Positions 1 to 7,964 of a DNA stretch of 44,071 nucleotides are shown one piece after another; the first letter of the stretch is position 1, and each line of letters begins with the position of its first letter. Both the position numbers and the translations under genes were made by a program. This DNA comes from Candidatus Yanofskyibacteriota bacterium (GTDB lineage: Bacteria > Patescibacteriota > Minisyncoccia > 2-02-FULL-40-12 > GWA2-44-9), in NCBI GenBank assembly GCA_903830625.1, contig CAIKUK010000021.1:1-44071 (forward strand), read 5' to 3'. The notes beneath the pieces are model-generated. The model saw only the letters and a list, made by a program, of their open reading frames with translations. It had not been told where the DNA came from and searched no databases.

Positions 1-52
1 TCCCCAACTGCTTTAAAATGTAACATATGTTACATTTTAAAGCAGTTGGGGA
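1..52. repeat. Perfect 52-bp palindrome
   Basis: The first 52 bases form an uninterrupted inverted repeat (26 + 26, centre ACAT|ATGT, ends TCCCCAACTG / CAGTTGGGGA). As RNA or cruciform it would be one long hairpin. No T-run follows, so it is not a standard terminator. It resembles the other dispersed palindromes in this window in having a GC-rich foot and an AT-rich stem. It may continue beyond the left edge. Confidence 0.9.
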
Positions 53-100
53 AAATTAGAGGAAAGATGGGGGAGGGATGATTGGTAATATAGATACTTG

Positions 101-130
101 ACCCCCACACTCATGCATGAGTGTGGGGGT
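101..130. repeat. Perfect 30-bp palindrome
   Basis: ACCCCCACACTCATG followed directly by its reverse complement, with no loop. It lies between the first palindrome and the surface-protein gene. The downstream TTGACA overlapping its right end has no well-spaced -10 box. It could act as a terminator-like hairpin for an upstream gene outside the window, or be a palindromic insertion. Confidence 0.88.
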
Positions 131-235
131 TGACAAGTTTTTTACGAAAGAGCACTGTGACATTATAAACAAATCTTGTTGAAAAACGCGGGTTATTAAC
201 TAATAACTCCCGAAATTCAATAGATACCTCAAACC

Positions 236-427
236 GTGAAAAACAGCACCGGACTGGTCGGGAGTGTAAGCGTTAGTAAGTCAGTTTTCGCAGTCATTAT
301 CGCCGCTACCTTTGTTGTCAGCGGTTTTTTTGCGGCTAATGCAAGGGCAGCAATCACTTCCATTACTATCAATTCACCTACTAGTCACCTACTAGTATTG
401 ATATTTGGAGTGGTATACGGCAAATAG
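236..427 (+). pseudogene. Signal-peptide 5' fragment of the giant beta-helix protein (frameshifted)
   Basis: The frame opens at GTG 236 and encodes a basic N-terminus, a hydrophobic stretch (about residues 16-33) and an ANARA-type cleavage site: a Sec signal peptide. It continues to ITINSPTS and then runs out of frame to a stop at 425-427. The shift is caused by a perfect tandem duplication of CACCTACTAGT at 375-385 and 386-396. Removing one copy joins ...INSPTS to IDIWSGIRQIGW in the frame that continues through 4761. This is therefore the export signal of the next gene and not an independent protein. It may be a real reversible (slipped-strand) switch or an assembly or consensus error. Confidence 0.85.
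375..396. repeat. 11-bp tandem duplication causing frameshift
   Basis: Two adjacent identical copies of CACCTACTAGT. Eleven is not a multiple of three, so one extra unit shifts the reading frame exactly between the signal peptide and the mature surface protein. Loss of one unit, or gain of two, restores the frame. Confidence 0.95.
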
Positions 428-501
428 GGTGGGCAGTAGTTGGTGGCGAAGGAAGTGATACGGTAGCTCTTTCTTATGCTCCTGCTGGTACTGAAAATTG
501 G

Positions 502-3500
502 GTGAATATCCCTAATGGTGTAGTGCCCTTTACCACAACCTCTTTTCTTTGGAATACAACCGGACTAAACGGTAATTTTAAGGTTCGTGTATTGGAGGGA
601 GGAGATCCAAATTCTGCTCAAGGTGTTTCTAATGACTTTGTTATCGATAATGCTTTTCCAGTTGTTAGCGCAGGCCCCGATAAAACAACTAAAGTTCTAT
701 TCACACAAACGGGGACCGTTAATGATCCTGCACCAAGTTCAGATATTGCCTCAATTCAGTGGGCTAAGGTTTCTGGCCCTTCAACCGGAAATATTACTTT
801 TGGATCATCGATTGCCGCCATAACAACTATCTCGGCCGATACAGATGGCACTTATTATATTAGTTTAACCGCCGTTGATAATGCTGGGAATACCTCAACC
901 GATACAATGCAGTTGATTTGGGATACCACTGCACCAATTCCAACATATACATTAAATGGTTTGGTGCAAAATGCTTATTTCAATCCTCACGCTGTATCTA
1001 ACAATACTATTGCAATCGCTATTACAGCTAATGAACCTGTTAAGTTTGACAGAGTCTATATTTGTTTAAATGGCGACGATGTCTGTAGCAATACCACAAA
1101 TATTAGACATTATTTTCAACTGTTGCCCTTAAGCGCTTCGTATGTTGGCTCTTGGAACGGTAAGAAAGCCGGTGACGTAGATTTTGTTGCCGATGGCCTT
1201 TATAAAATAAAAGTTCACATAGAAGATGAGGCGGGGAACGATACCACATTAGTTTTGTCTCCCTATCTAATGGTAGTGGATACTGTTAATCCGACTGTTT
1301 CTGTTCCGACAAGCCCAGTAGCTGAAACGGTTTATAGAACAGATCCGGCTTTGACATTTACCGCTACCGACCCGGTTCCGGGGACGGATATTTCTTGTAC
1401 TTATAAAATAGACACCCTAACTCCGGTTTCTGTGCTTTGCACAGGTGGGAATTTAACTGGTCTAACTGACGGCAGACATTCTGTTGTGGTAACGGCAACC
1501 GATGTAGCGGGCAATTCAAAATCATCTGACCCAATTTTGTTTGTTTATGACAATGATAACACCCTAACAGTCGGAGCCAACGCCGCAGATTTTACTACAA
1601 TTCAGGCCGCGGTGAATGCTGCGGTTTCTGGCATAACTAAAATAAATGTTTTCCCCGGTCCCTATGCTGAAATTGTACATATTGCTATGCCTAATCTTGT
1701 AATTGAAGGAGCCAACGCCGACGTGTCAGCAGTCACGGGAACGAGGACGGCGGAATCAATTTTAGATGGCAGGTTTGATCTCTATGCGAATAGCATTACT
1801 ATAAATGGCTTCAAATTGTTAAATGGCAGCGCCGTTGGTGGCGTTGATAAATCGGTTGTCTATATGGTCGCTAACACGACCGGTCATACAGTTTCCAATA
1901 ACATCGTAACCGGCGCCAATGAGTCGGGTACACGAGGGATACTTTTTGGTTACACCGTGAGCAATGTGACGGTCAGTAATAACGATGTTAGTGGGTGGAA
2001 TAGTGGCATTTATATTAACCCTTCTGCGACTCTCATTTTTAGTCTCAATAAATTCCACGGCAATGTGGTCGGGATTGGTTCGGACGGCATTAGCAATGTT
2101 CAGGTGAACGGGAATGTTTTTGACGGAAATACAGTTGAAGGTTGGGGAGCTTCAGCAGTCGGTATTAATGTAACCGGCCGCAATAATAAATTTATCAATA
2201 CGCCAGTTTCTGATAAGGCAGTTGCGCAGTATAGCGGTAATGCCATTGATGCAATCCAGAACTGGTGGGGAACGGCCTACAAGCCAACAATCCAAAGCAG
2301 GGTAAGTGGTTCTGTAACTTTTGAATCGTATTATGTTGATGAGGCAATGACCACATTGAGTAACGTTCCGGTAAGCACGGTTTATGTTGACGATGATTAT
2401 ATTGATGGCTCTGCTGGCGGACATATTTTCGGCTACAATGCCTTTTCAAAGATACAAGATGGTATTAACAAAGTTCAGGCAAGCGGAACAGTAAATGTCG
2501 CGGCGGGAACATATGATGAGTCAATAGATATTACCAAACCATTGACCATTCTCGGACACGGACAGGCAGATACCTTCCTTGATAGATCTACCAATGCTAC
2601 TGCCGGAGATGTTGTTGATATTCATAACCTGAGTGGTGATGTAAGGGTTGACGGATTTACCGTCAAAACAGGGCCCGCTTCATCAGTGGCTTCCAATGGT
2701 ATTCATATCTATAGCCTGACGGGCCCGGGTACCATCACTATCTCCAACAACACGATCTGGGGTGTACAATCTGCAATACAAACAGCGAAGGACAACTATG
2801 GTCTTATTGCAGGTTATTTTACGGCGACTACCCCAAAACTGGTATTTGATCATAATACCGTTCGTGGCGGAAGCGATAATCCTATTCTTATTGAAAAATG
2901 GATGGGACCGACTGAAATCACCAATAATACTCTTTACCAAAATCCTCTTAAAGACCTTAGCTCCAGTGATGTAATCTTCATGATGAATCATGATGGAAGT
3001 CATAACAATGCTAAGCAGTTGATTTCCTGCAACACAATTGATATGGGCTGGGGAACTGTTTATACCTATGACACAAGAGGCACAGGCATTACTGTTGCCG
3101 GTTCCTTTACTGGTAATACTTCTCTGGGTGGATTCACTAATGTTGAGATAAAAAATAATATACTTCTCAATCTAAAACCATTCCGTCGCGGTATTGGCCT
3201 TTGGAATAATTCAAGCAACGGAACGAGCGGAGAAATAACGAATGCTGTCATTTCGGGCAACACTATTTCAAATGCTACGGGTTATACAGGTGAATTTGGT
3301 ATCAGAGATCTTGGTAAAAATACTGGAACTCAAATTACAAATAACCTCATTAGTGGTGTTATAGATGCAGTGAAGTTTCAAGCCTATGCTGGTGGTAGTC
3401 CATCAGGAGCTGTGGTGCATAATAATTCCTTAGTTGCGACGACATATGGGATTAATAATACCATTACAAATTTGGTAGATGGAATTAACAACTGGTGGGG

Positions 3501-4761
3501 CAACGCGACTGGTCCCTACCATTCGCCGGAAAATACTCTTGGCGCTGGTAATGCGGTAAGCGACAATGTTGATTACAGTCCATGGTGCACTGACGTGCCA
3601 TCCGGAGATCCTCTTAGTTGTCCGCTTGGTTCAAGCGATCCGCTTGCTCGCTATGACATTACTACCTCATCACCAACATCCGTTGTCAGTACACCAATTA
3701 CCTTAACTATAACTGCCAAAGACAGCGCGGGCGTTACTAGAGTCAATGATACAAGCAGTGTAACAATGAGTGCCGATCACGGAGCGTCACTTGGTGCGCT
3801 AGTTGTCGCCATTGCGGATGGTGGTGCAGACGGCTCAAATACCGTGACAGTTAATAATTCTGTGACTGGTACGGTTAATGTTGCCGCAGTTCAGGTTGGT
3901 GGCACCAAGACAGGCGCTACACAGGTTGAATTTACCAGAAGCGATACTGTCGCGCCGGTCATTTCCGGTCAAACACCAGCAGATGGGGCAATCAATGTTC
4001 CAGTTTCTGTTGTTCCGACAATTACTTTTAGTAAGTCCTTGAATTCAACGACTGTCAGCTCGGCTACTGTTCAGCTGAAGAAGAAGATGGACGGTACACT
4101 CATTGGTGCAACCGTGGCGCTGGTTGAGGGAGGTAAAAAAGTTACAATTACTCCAGATTCTACATTAGAGAATAATACCCAATATTATCTGGCTGTTACT
4201 ACTGGTGTTACAGATTTGTCGGGTAACCCCTTGGCTTCGGTTTGGGATACATCAGCCACTCCGTTCACGACAGTGGCAATGCAGCCGATTGTCGTGGACG
4301 AAATTGTAGTGCAAAGTAATACTGCCACACCAACAGATTCATATCTCAATGGCTGGCACTACACTTTCCGGATTACAGTCAATGATGGTTTAACTCATCT
4401 ACGCATACTGTTTACTGACTGGGTAAACAGCGCAAACCATACAGCGAGTGTCTCGGCCAATGGCAATATGCAACTGCTCTTCAACACTTCCACTGGCAAT
4501 GGCCTTGGCTCTATCGTTGGTCTGACTGATGCTGATATTATCGCTGGTGTTGGCCCGATTAAAAGTTATGAGATTGGCAACAATTACGCAGATCAGAAGC
4601 TTCTCATCGGTGGTGTGCTAACACCGACCGCGATTAATATAAACACGCTTGATATTAGCACTGATCCGGGTCAACAGATTAAGTTTGACGTCTTTACTAA
4701 ACTGCCAATTACCACCGCGGCCGGATTCTACGAGACCACGTACGGTATTCAAACTGAATAA
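502..4761 (+). CDS. Giant surface protein with Ig-like domains and two NosD-type beta-helices
   Basis: Predicted exported protein of 1419 aa from GTG 502; the coding frame really extends back to about 397 and, but for the 11-bp duplication, to the signal peptide at 236. In order: Ig/PKD-like modules (about 50-350), a right-handed beta-helix starting at DFTTIQAAV and closing with NWWG (about 360-600), a second beta-helix starting at FSKIQDGI and closing with NNWWGNATGP (about 640-1010), a Big_1-like Ig module (about 1050-1150), an SbsA-like Ig module (about 1150-1260, starting with TPADGAINVPV), and an unrecognised C-terminal beta-rich domain. NosD/pectate-lyase-like helices often bind or process polysaccharide, but no catalytic residues can be assigned. 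No dockerin, sortase motif or C-terminal membrane anchor is visible. It is followed after 3 nt by the dockerin gene and is probably co-transcribed with it. Confidence 0.85.
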   Translation: MNIPNGVVPFTTTSFLWNTTGLNGNFKVRVLEGGDPNSAQGVSNDFVIDNAFPVVSAGPDKTTKVLFTQTGTVNDPAPSSDIASIQWAKVSGPSTGNITFGSSIAAITTISADTDGTYYISLTAVDNAGNTSTDTMQLIWDTTAPIPTYTLNGLVQNAYFNPHAVSNNTIAIAITANEPVKFDRVYICLNGDDVCSNTTNIRHYFQLLPLSASYVGSWNGKKAGDVDFVADGLYKIKVHIEDEAGNDTTLVLSPYLMVVDTVNPTVSVPTSPVAETVYRTDPALTFTATDPVPGTDISCTYKIDTLTPVSVLCTGGNLTGLTDGRHSVVVTATDVAGNSKSSDPILFVYDNDNTLTVGANAADFTTIQAAVNAAVSGITKINVFPGPYAEIVHIAMPNLVIEGANADVSAVTGTRTAESILDGRFDLYANSITINGFKLLNGSAVGGVDKSVVYMVANTTGHTVSNNIVTGANESGTRGILFGYTVSNVTVSNNDVSGWNSGIYINPSATLIFSLNKFHGNVVGIGSDGISNVQVNGNVFDGNTVEGWGASAVGINVTGRNNKFINTPVSDKAVAQYSGNAIDAIQNWWGTAYKPTIQSRVSGSVTFESYYVDEAMTTLSNVPVSTVYVDDDYIDGSAGGHIFGYNAFSKIQDGINKVQASGTVNVAAGTYDESIDITKPLTILGHGQADTFLDRSTNATAGDVVDIHNLSGDVRVDGFTVKTGPASSVASNGIHIYSLTGPGTITISNNTIWGVQSAIQTAKDNYGLIAGYFTATTPKLVFDHNTVRGGSDNPILIEKWMGPTEITNNTLYQNPLKDLSSSDVIFMMNHDGSHNNAKQLISCNTIDMGWGTVYTYDTRGTGITVAGSFTGNTSLGGFTNVEIKNNILLNLKPFRRGIGLWNNSSNGTSGEITNAVISGNTISNATGYTGEFGIRDLGKNTGTQITNNLISGVIDAVKFQAYAGGSPSGAVVHNNSLVATTYGINNTITNLVDGINNWWGNATGPYHSPENTLGAGNAVSDNVDYSPWCTDVPSGDPLSCPLGSSDPLARYDITTSSPTSVVSTPITLTITAKDSAGVTRVNDTSSVTMSADHGASLGALVVAIADGGADGSNTVTVNNSVTGTVNVAAVQVGGTKTGATQVEFTRSDTVAPVISGQTPADGAINVPVSVVPTITFSKSLNSTTVSSATVQLKKKMDGTLIGATVALVEGGKKVTITPDSTLENNTQYYLAVTTGVTDLSGNPLASVWDTSATPFTTVAMQPIVVDEIVVQSNTATPTDSYLNGWHYTFRITVNDGLTHLRILFTDWVNSANHTASVSANGNMQLLFNTSTGNGLGSIVGLTDADIIAGVGPIKSYEIGNNYADQKLLIGGVLTPTAININTLDISTDPGQQIKFDVFTKLPITTAAGFYETTYGIQTE

Positions 4762-4764
4762 TTT

Positions 4765-5421
4765 ATGACGAACATGACCAAACAACTTGTCAGTTTAATT
4801 ATTGCTCTAGTATTTATTGCGACTGGTTCGGTATTGGCCTCGGAAATTACGGGCGGACTTTCAAATCAGGGCAGTGTGCCCGTAGCTCCATCTGGTATAT
4901 CCGCCCGTAAGACCGGAGATGGTCAGATAACTATAATTTGGAATGCCGTTGGAAGCGTTGATGGTTATAAAGTATATAGAAAGAAAGACAGTGGAAGCTT
5001 TGAGCTGATTGCTGGAAATGTTGTGGCTTTAAACTACGTTAATTCCGGCTTAAGTAATGGAACTTATTCGTATCAGATTCAGTCATTTCTAGGTTCATTA
5101 ATGCCAGATCTCAACAATATCACGCCGACATCTCCCATTACGATTGTTATTCCAACACCCACTCCGACGCCATCTGGGGGGGGCGGTGGAGGTGGTGGAG
5201 GCGGAAATTATATTCCACCATCTACTCCGACTCCAACCCCTTCTTTAGCCCCATTGAGTCCAGAAGCGCAGGCTGTAGATGTGTTCTCTGATGGCAAGAT
5301 TGATATTCTGGACTTCAACGTTTTAATGGGTAATTGGGGAGGTTCAGGCACCGGAGACATAAATCATGATGGCGCAGTCGATATTCTAGACTTTAACATG
5401 TTAATGGCCAACTGGTCGTAA
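4765..5421 (+). CDS. Secreted Fn3-dockerin protein
   Basis: 218 aa. Signal peptide (about 1-26, ending VLAS), a fibronectin type III-like domain (about 38-118), a low-complexity TPTPTP linker containing a run of ten glycines, then a type I dockerin-like C-terminus (about 172-218). The dockerin has two duplicated F-hand Ca2+ loops: DVFSDGKIDILDF and the canonical DINHDGAVDILDF. Dockerins bind cohesin modules, and the next gene encodes a membrane-anchored cohesin-like protein, so this protein is probably docked to the cell surface by its neighbour. It starts 3 nt after the beta-helix gene, suggesting an operon. The substrate or partner of the Fn3 part is unknown. Confidence 0.85.
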   Translation: MTNMTKQLVSLIIALVFIATGSVLASEITGGLSNQGSVPVAPSGISARKTGDGQITIIWNAVGSVDGYKVYRKKDSGSFELIAGNVVALNYVNSGLSNGTYSYQIQSFLGSLMPDLNNITPTSPITIVIPTPTPTPSGGGGGGGGGGNYIPPSTPTPTPSLAPLSPEAQAVDVFSDGKIDILDFNVLMGNWGGSGTGDINHDGAVDILDFNMLMANWS

Positions 5422-5430
5422 TCAATGAAT

Positions 5431-5552
5431 CCCGTTAGAGACATACTGGATGGTCTATTGCTAAAAAGTGGTGGACAGAGTATCTTAACGGGAATCAAAA
5501 ATAAACTAAATTAGGCACGGTTGCGGCCAGGTCGCAACCTGTCTCTAACGGG
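5431..5552. repeat. Palindromic element with CCCGTTAGAGACA ends
   Basis: A 122-bp unit bounded by a perfect 13-bp inverted repeat (5431-5443 and 5540-5552). It contains a second, partial end (TCTTAACGGG at 5483-5492) and an inner hairpin GGTTGCG/CGCAACC just before the right end. The right end abuts the ATG of the cohesin gene. Its ends match the elements at 7045-7322 and 14613-14683. Confidence 0.88.
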
Positions 5553-6260
5553 ATGAAAACAAAAATAGCTTTAATTTCGGTAGTCGGAATTTTTCTGGGA
5601 GCATGCGCTTTTGCGTCGACTATGTCTTTGTCGCCATTGAGTGTGGCCGTGAAGCCGGGGCAAACTTTTAATGTTCTTGTCTCGCTTGACCCTCAATCCG
5701 GGAAAATCTCAACCGCCAAAGTTGAATTAAAATACCCAGCAGATTTAATTGAGGCGACTAATTTTAGTTTTGTCGGACCCAGTTGGATTGCTCTGGCTCA
5801 AGAGGGATATGATTTGATGGATAACGTAAATGGCTCCATGATAAAAACGGCTGGTTATCCTAAAGGCGCTTCAACGCCAGTAGCGTTCGGCACGGCTACA
5901 TTTCGAGCCAAAAAGGCAGGAGTGGCTACAATATCAGTGGGCGACAAGACATTGCTTTTGGGAGCCGATGGTAAAAATAGTTTATCAACTGCCGTTACGT
6001 CAGTAAACGTAGCTATAACAACGCCAATTGTTTCTGTAAGGCCAGTTATATCTGGAACAGTTGGTTCGCCAACTCCTACACCTAGTGTATCGGCCGCGCC
6101 AACACCATCAGTTGCCCCTGCAGTCCAACAGGCGAGCATTTTGGGTACTATTGGCAATGTCGTCAATTTAGGGACGGGCAATTGGTTTCTGGGCTTAATC
6201 GTAATCCTTGTCTTAATTTGGGCCGCCTACTGGCTTATCAAGCGAGTCCTCAAAAAGTAG
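5553..6260 (+). CDS. Membrane-anchored cohesin-domain protein
   Basis: 235 aa. Signal peptide (about 1-21, ending CAFAS), then a cohesin-like beta-sandwich (about 24-150: SVAVKPGQTFNVLVSLDP, KVELKYPADLI, FGTATFRAKKAG), a Pro/Thr/Ser/Val linker (about 160-195) and a C-terminal transmembrane helix (about 206-230) ending in the basic KRVLKK stop-transfer tail. This is the layout of a surface anchor that displays one cohesin. With the dockerin protein upstream it forms a plausible pair outside any cellulosome. ATG 5553 lies directly after an element ending in CTCTAACGGG, whose GGG is the only Shine-Dalgarno-like sequence. The cohesin call rests on pattern recognition; a generic cell-surface Ig fold is the alternative. 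Confidence 0.8.
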   Translation: MKTKIALISVVGIFLGACAFASTMSLSPLSVAVKPGQTFNVLVSLDPQSGKISTAKVELKYPADLIEATNFSFVGPSWIALAQEGYDLMDNVNGSMIKTAGYPKGASTPVAFGTATFRAKKAGVATISVGDKTLLLGADGKNSLSTAVTSVNVAITTPIVSVRPVISGTVGSPTPTPSVSAAPTPSVAPAVQQASILGTIGNVVNLGTGNWFLGLIVILVLIWAAYWLIKRVLKK

Positions 6261-6371
6261 TACTGTTCATAACTCCATTTATTGATTTCTTAAATTGTAA
6301 GATAATGGTATCAGGATCCCCAGAGGATCGGTCGAAGGTATATTTAAATTATTCCTTTGTACGCATAATTT

Positions 6372-6557
6372 ATGTTAAAAAAGATTGTTTATGTCCTCGT
6401 AGTCGTCGGGGCTCTTAACTGGGGATTGGTCGGTTTCTTTAACTTCAATCTCGTGACGGCTATTTTTAGAGCGCCGTCAGGAATGTGGAGTCTCACGAAT
6501 ATTGTCTACGACCTCATCGGTTTGAGCGCCGTCTACATGGTTCTAAAGAACAAATAA
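6372..6557 (+). CDS. DUF378 family small membrane protein
   Basis: 61 aa with two hydrophobic segments (about 4-24 and 36-56) and the family signature ALNWGLVGFFNFNLV. DUF378 proteins (such as Bacillus YuzA) are common in CPR genomes; their function is unknown. A perfect palindrome that can act as a terminator follows immediately, so it is probably a single-gene transcript separate from the Dsb genes downstream. Confidence 0.88.
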   Translation: MLKKIVYVLVVVGALNWGLVGFFNFNLVTAIFRAPSGMWSLTNIVYDLIGLSAVYMVLKNK

Positions 6558-6561
6558 GATT

Positions 6562-6603
6562 CAGATTAAAAGAATCCCGGCTAGCCGGGATTCTTTTAAT
6601 CTG
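6562..6603. terminator. 42-bp perfect palindrome, likely bidirectional terminator
   Basis: CAGATTAAAAGAATCCCGG followed by its reverse complement (centre CTAG). The stem has a GC core and A/T-rich flanks that give a T-stretch on both strands. It sits 4 nt after the DUF378 stop and just before dsbB. Confidence 0.75.
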
Positions 6604-6617
6604 ATAATATAAAGCAA

Positions 6618-7052
6618 ATGCTCAATAATATTAACCATTGGTTGTCTAAAAATAGCCTGTATTTAGCCTGGATTATGGCTCTTATTTCTTTGGTGGGGAG
6701 CTTATATTTCAGTGAAATTGTCGGTCTCGCGCTTTGTAGTCTGTGCTGGTATCAAAGAATTTGCATGTATCCGCTGGTAGCGATTATCGGGGCGGGTATT
6801 ATCCGCCGAGATAAAGCCGTGGCCATATATGCTCTCCCTCTTAGCATTATCGGCGGGGGCATCGCTTTGTATCAAAACCTGCTCATTTGGCGTATTATCC
6901 CTGAGAGTCTGGGGCCGTGCGCGATTGATACTGTTTCCTGTGTAACCCAGAGTTTTGTCGTTTTAGGTTTTATCACTCTTCCATTATTATCACTGGTATC
7001 TTTTATTCTAATAACCGGACTGATGCTTGCAGATAGGAACTCGTCCCGTTAG
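6618..7052 (+). CDS. dsbB: DsbB/BdbC-family disulfide bond formation protein
   Basis: 144 aa with four predicted transmembrane helices. The first loop carries LCSLCWYQR (CxxC around residues 39-42), the quinone-side cysteine pair and WYQR motif of DsbB/BdbC. The second loop carries a further cysteine pair in CAIDTVSC. The family re-oxidises extracytoplasmic DsbA-type thiol oxidases and passes electrons to quinone. Two DsbA-like genes follow, so this is the electron sink of the module. The stop codon TAG lies inside the left inverted-repeat arm of the GIY-YIG cassette (CCCGTTAG). The last residues (NSSR) are therefore partly encoded by inserted DNA and the original C-terminus may have differed. 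Confidence 0.92.
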   Translation: MLNNINHWLSKNSLYLAWIMALISLVGSLYFSEIVGLALCSLCWYQRICMYPLVAIIGAGIIRRDKAVAIYALPLSIIGGGIALYQNLLIWRIIPESLGPCAIDTVSCVTQSFVVLGFITLPLLSLVSFILITGLMLADRNSSR

Positions 7053-7322
7053 AGCCATGACGTGCTACTATGTCTATATTCTGCAAAGTGTTAAGGATAA
7101 ACGTTGGTATACAGGGTTTACGGTGGATTTACGGAAGCGCTTTCGGGAACACAATGACGGGAAGTATACTTCGTGGACGAAAGGAAGAGGCCCATTCAAA
7201 CTGATATATTATGAAATGTGCATTAATAAAACAGATGCACGAGAACGGGAAGTGTATCTTAAAACTGGCATGGGCAAGCGCTATATTCAAAATAGGATTA
7301 AGCGCTTCCTGGCTCTAACGGG
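7045..7322 (+). mobile_element. Inverted-repeat-capped GIY-YIG cassette
   Basis: A 278-bp unit bounded by a perfect 13-bp inverted repeat: CCCGTTAGAGCCA at 7045-7057 and TGGCTCTAACGGG at 7310-7322. The enclosed GIY-YIG gene begins with the last base of the left arm and stops 4 nt beyond the right arm, so it fills the element. The left arm supplies the stop of dsbB and the right arm directly precedes the ATG of dsbA. The ends match those of the gene-less elements at 5431-5552 and 14613-14683, implying one family with empty and gene-bearing members. That the unit is mobile is inference. Confidence 0.72.
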
Positions 7323-7326
7323 ATGA
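7057..7326 (+). CDS. GIY-YIG single-domain endonuclease (UPF0213/YhbQ-like)
   Basis: 89 aa from ATG 7057; an upstream in-frame start at 7027 would overlap dsbB and read through the repeat. The GIY-YIG core is intact: YYVYILQS (strand 1), WYTGFT (YIG-equivalent), RKRFREHN (catalytic Arg helix) and the metal-binding Glu in AREREVYLKTG. These are single-domain nucleases of unclear natural substrate. The gene lies exactly inside a perfect inverted repeat, and its TGA overlaps the ATG of the downstream dsbA (ATGA). Placement between dsbB and dsbA suggests later insertion into an older dsbBA operon. It could move the element or be a passenger. Confidence 0.88.
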   Translation: MTCYYVYILQSVKDKRWYTGFTVDLRKRFREHNDGKYTSWTKGRGPFKLIYYEMCINKTDAREREVYLKTGMGKRYIQNRIKRFLALTG

Positions 7327-7964
7327 CTAAAGAAGTAAAAATAATGGCTTTGGTCTTTATTGTGATATTCGCTGGCCTTGGTTTTTTGATTGTCCGCAAT
7401 AATCAAACCGCACTGGCGCCCATATCCAAGGAACAGCTTATTAGACCAACCAGCCACAGTACTGTCAGCCCAAATGCGAAAGTTAATATCGTGGAATTTG
7501 CCGACTTTCAATGCCCGGCTTGCGCCGCCGCGTATCCGATTATGGAACAGATTCTCGCTTTTTATAAAAATAACCCCCAGGTAAATTTTGTGGCTCGGAA
7601 TTTCCCGTTGCCCCAACACCAGTACGCGCTTTTGACGGCCGAAGCCGCCGAAGCTGCGAGCGCTCAGGGGAAGTATTGGGAAATGTACGGACTTATTTAT
7701 ACCGGCCAGAATGATTGGGTTAATTCCGCCGACCCGATGTCAATCTTGGTGGGTTATGCAGCCCAATTAAAACTGGATGTAAACAAGTTTAAAGCCGAAG
7801 TGACTGCCAATAAATACGACAATATCATTCAACAGGACAAACAAGATGGCGTCGCTATCGGCATTAATTCCACACCCACCTTCTTCATTAACGGCGTGAA
7901 AGAAATAGGTATTCAAAGCGTCAGTGATTTTAAAGCAAGGATAGACTCAGCTTTGACTAAATAA
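7323..7964 (+). CDS. DsbA-family thiol:disulfide oxidoreductase, membrane-anchored
   Basis: 213 aa. An N-terminal transmembrane anchor (about 8-25) is followed by a DsbA/thioredoxin fold. The active site is in FADFQCPACAAAYP (CPAC) and the cis-proline loop in NSTPTFFING. Helical insertion domain lies between. Acts outside the membrane to oxidise secreted proteins, presumably recharged by DsbB encoded upstream. It overlaps the GIY-YIG stop by 4 nt and shares its last base with the next start (ATAATGAG), so it is tightly coupled in the operon. Confidence 0.92.
   Translation: MTKEVKIMALVFIVIFAGLGFLIVRNNQTALAPISKEQLIRPTSHSTVSPNAKVNIVEFADFQCPACAAAYPIMEQILAFYKNNPQVNFVARNFPLPQHQYALLTAEAAEAASAQGKYWEMYGLIYTGQNDWVNSADPMSILVGYAAQLKLDVNKFKAEVTANKYDNIIQQDKQDGVAIGINSTPTFFINGVKEIGIQSVSDFKARIDSALTK

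Noticed and set aside
130-135. TTGACA as a -35 for the surface-protein operon
   Set aside because: No -10-like hexamer at 15-19 nt; TATAAA is about 28 nt away.
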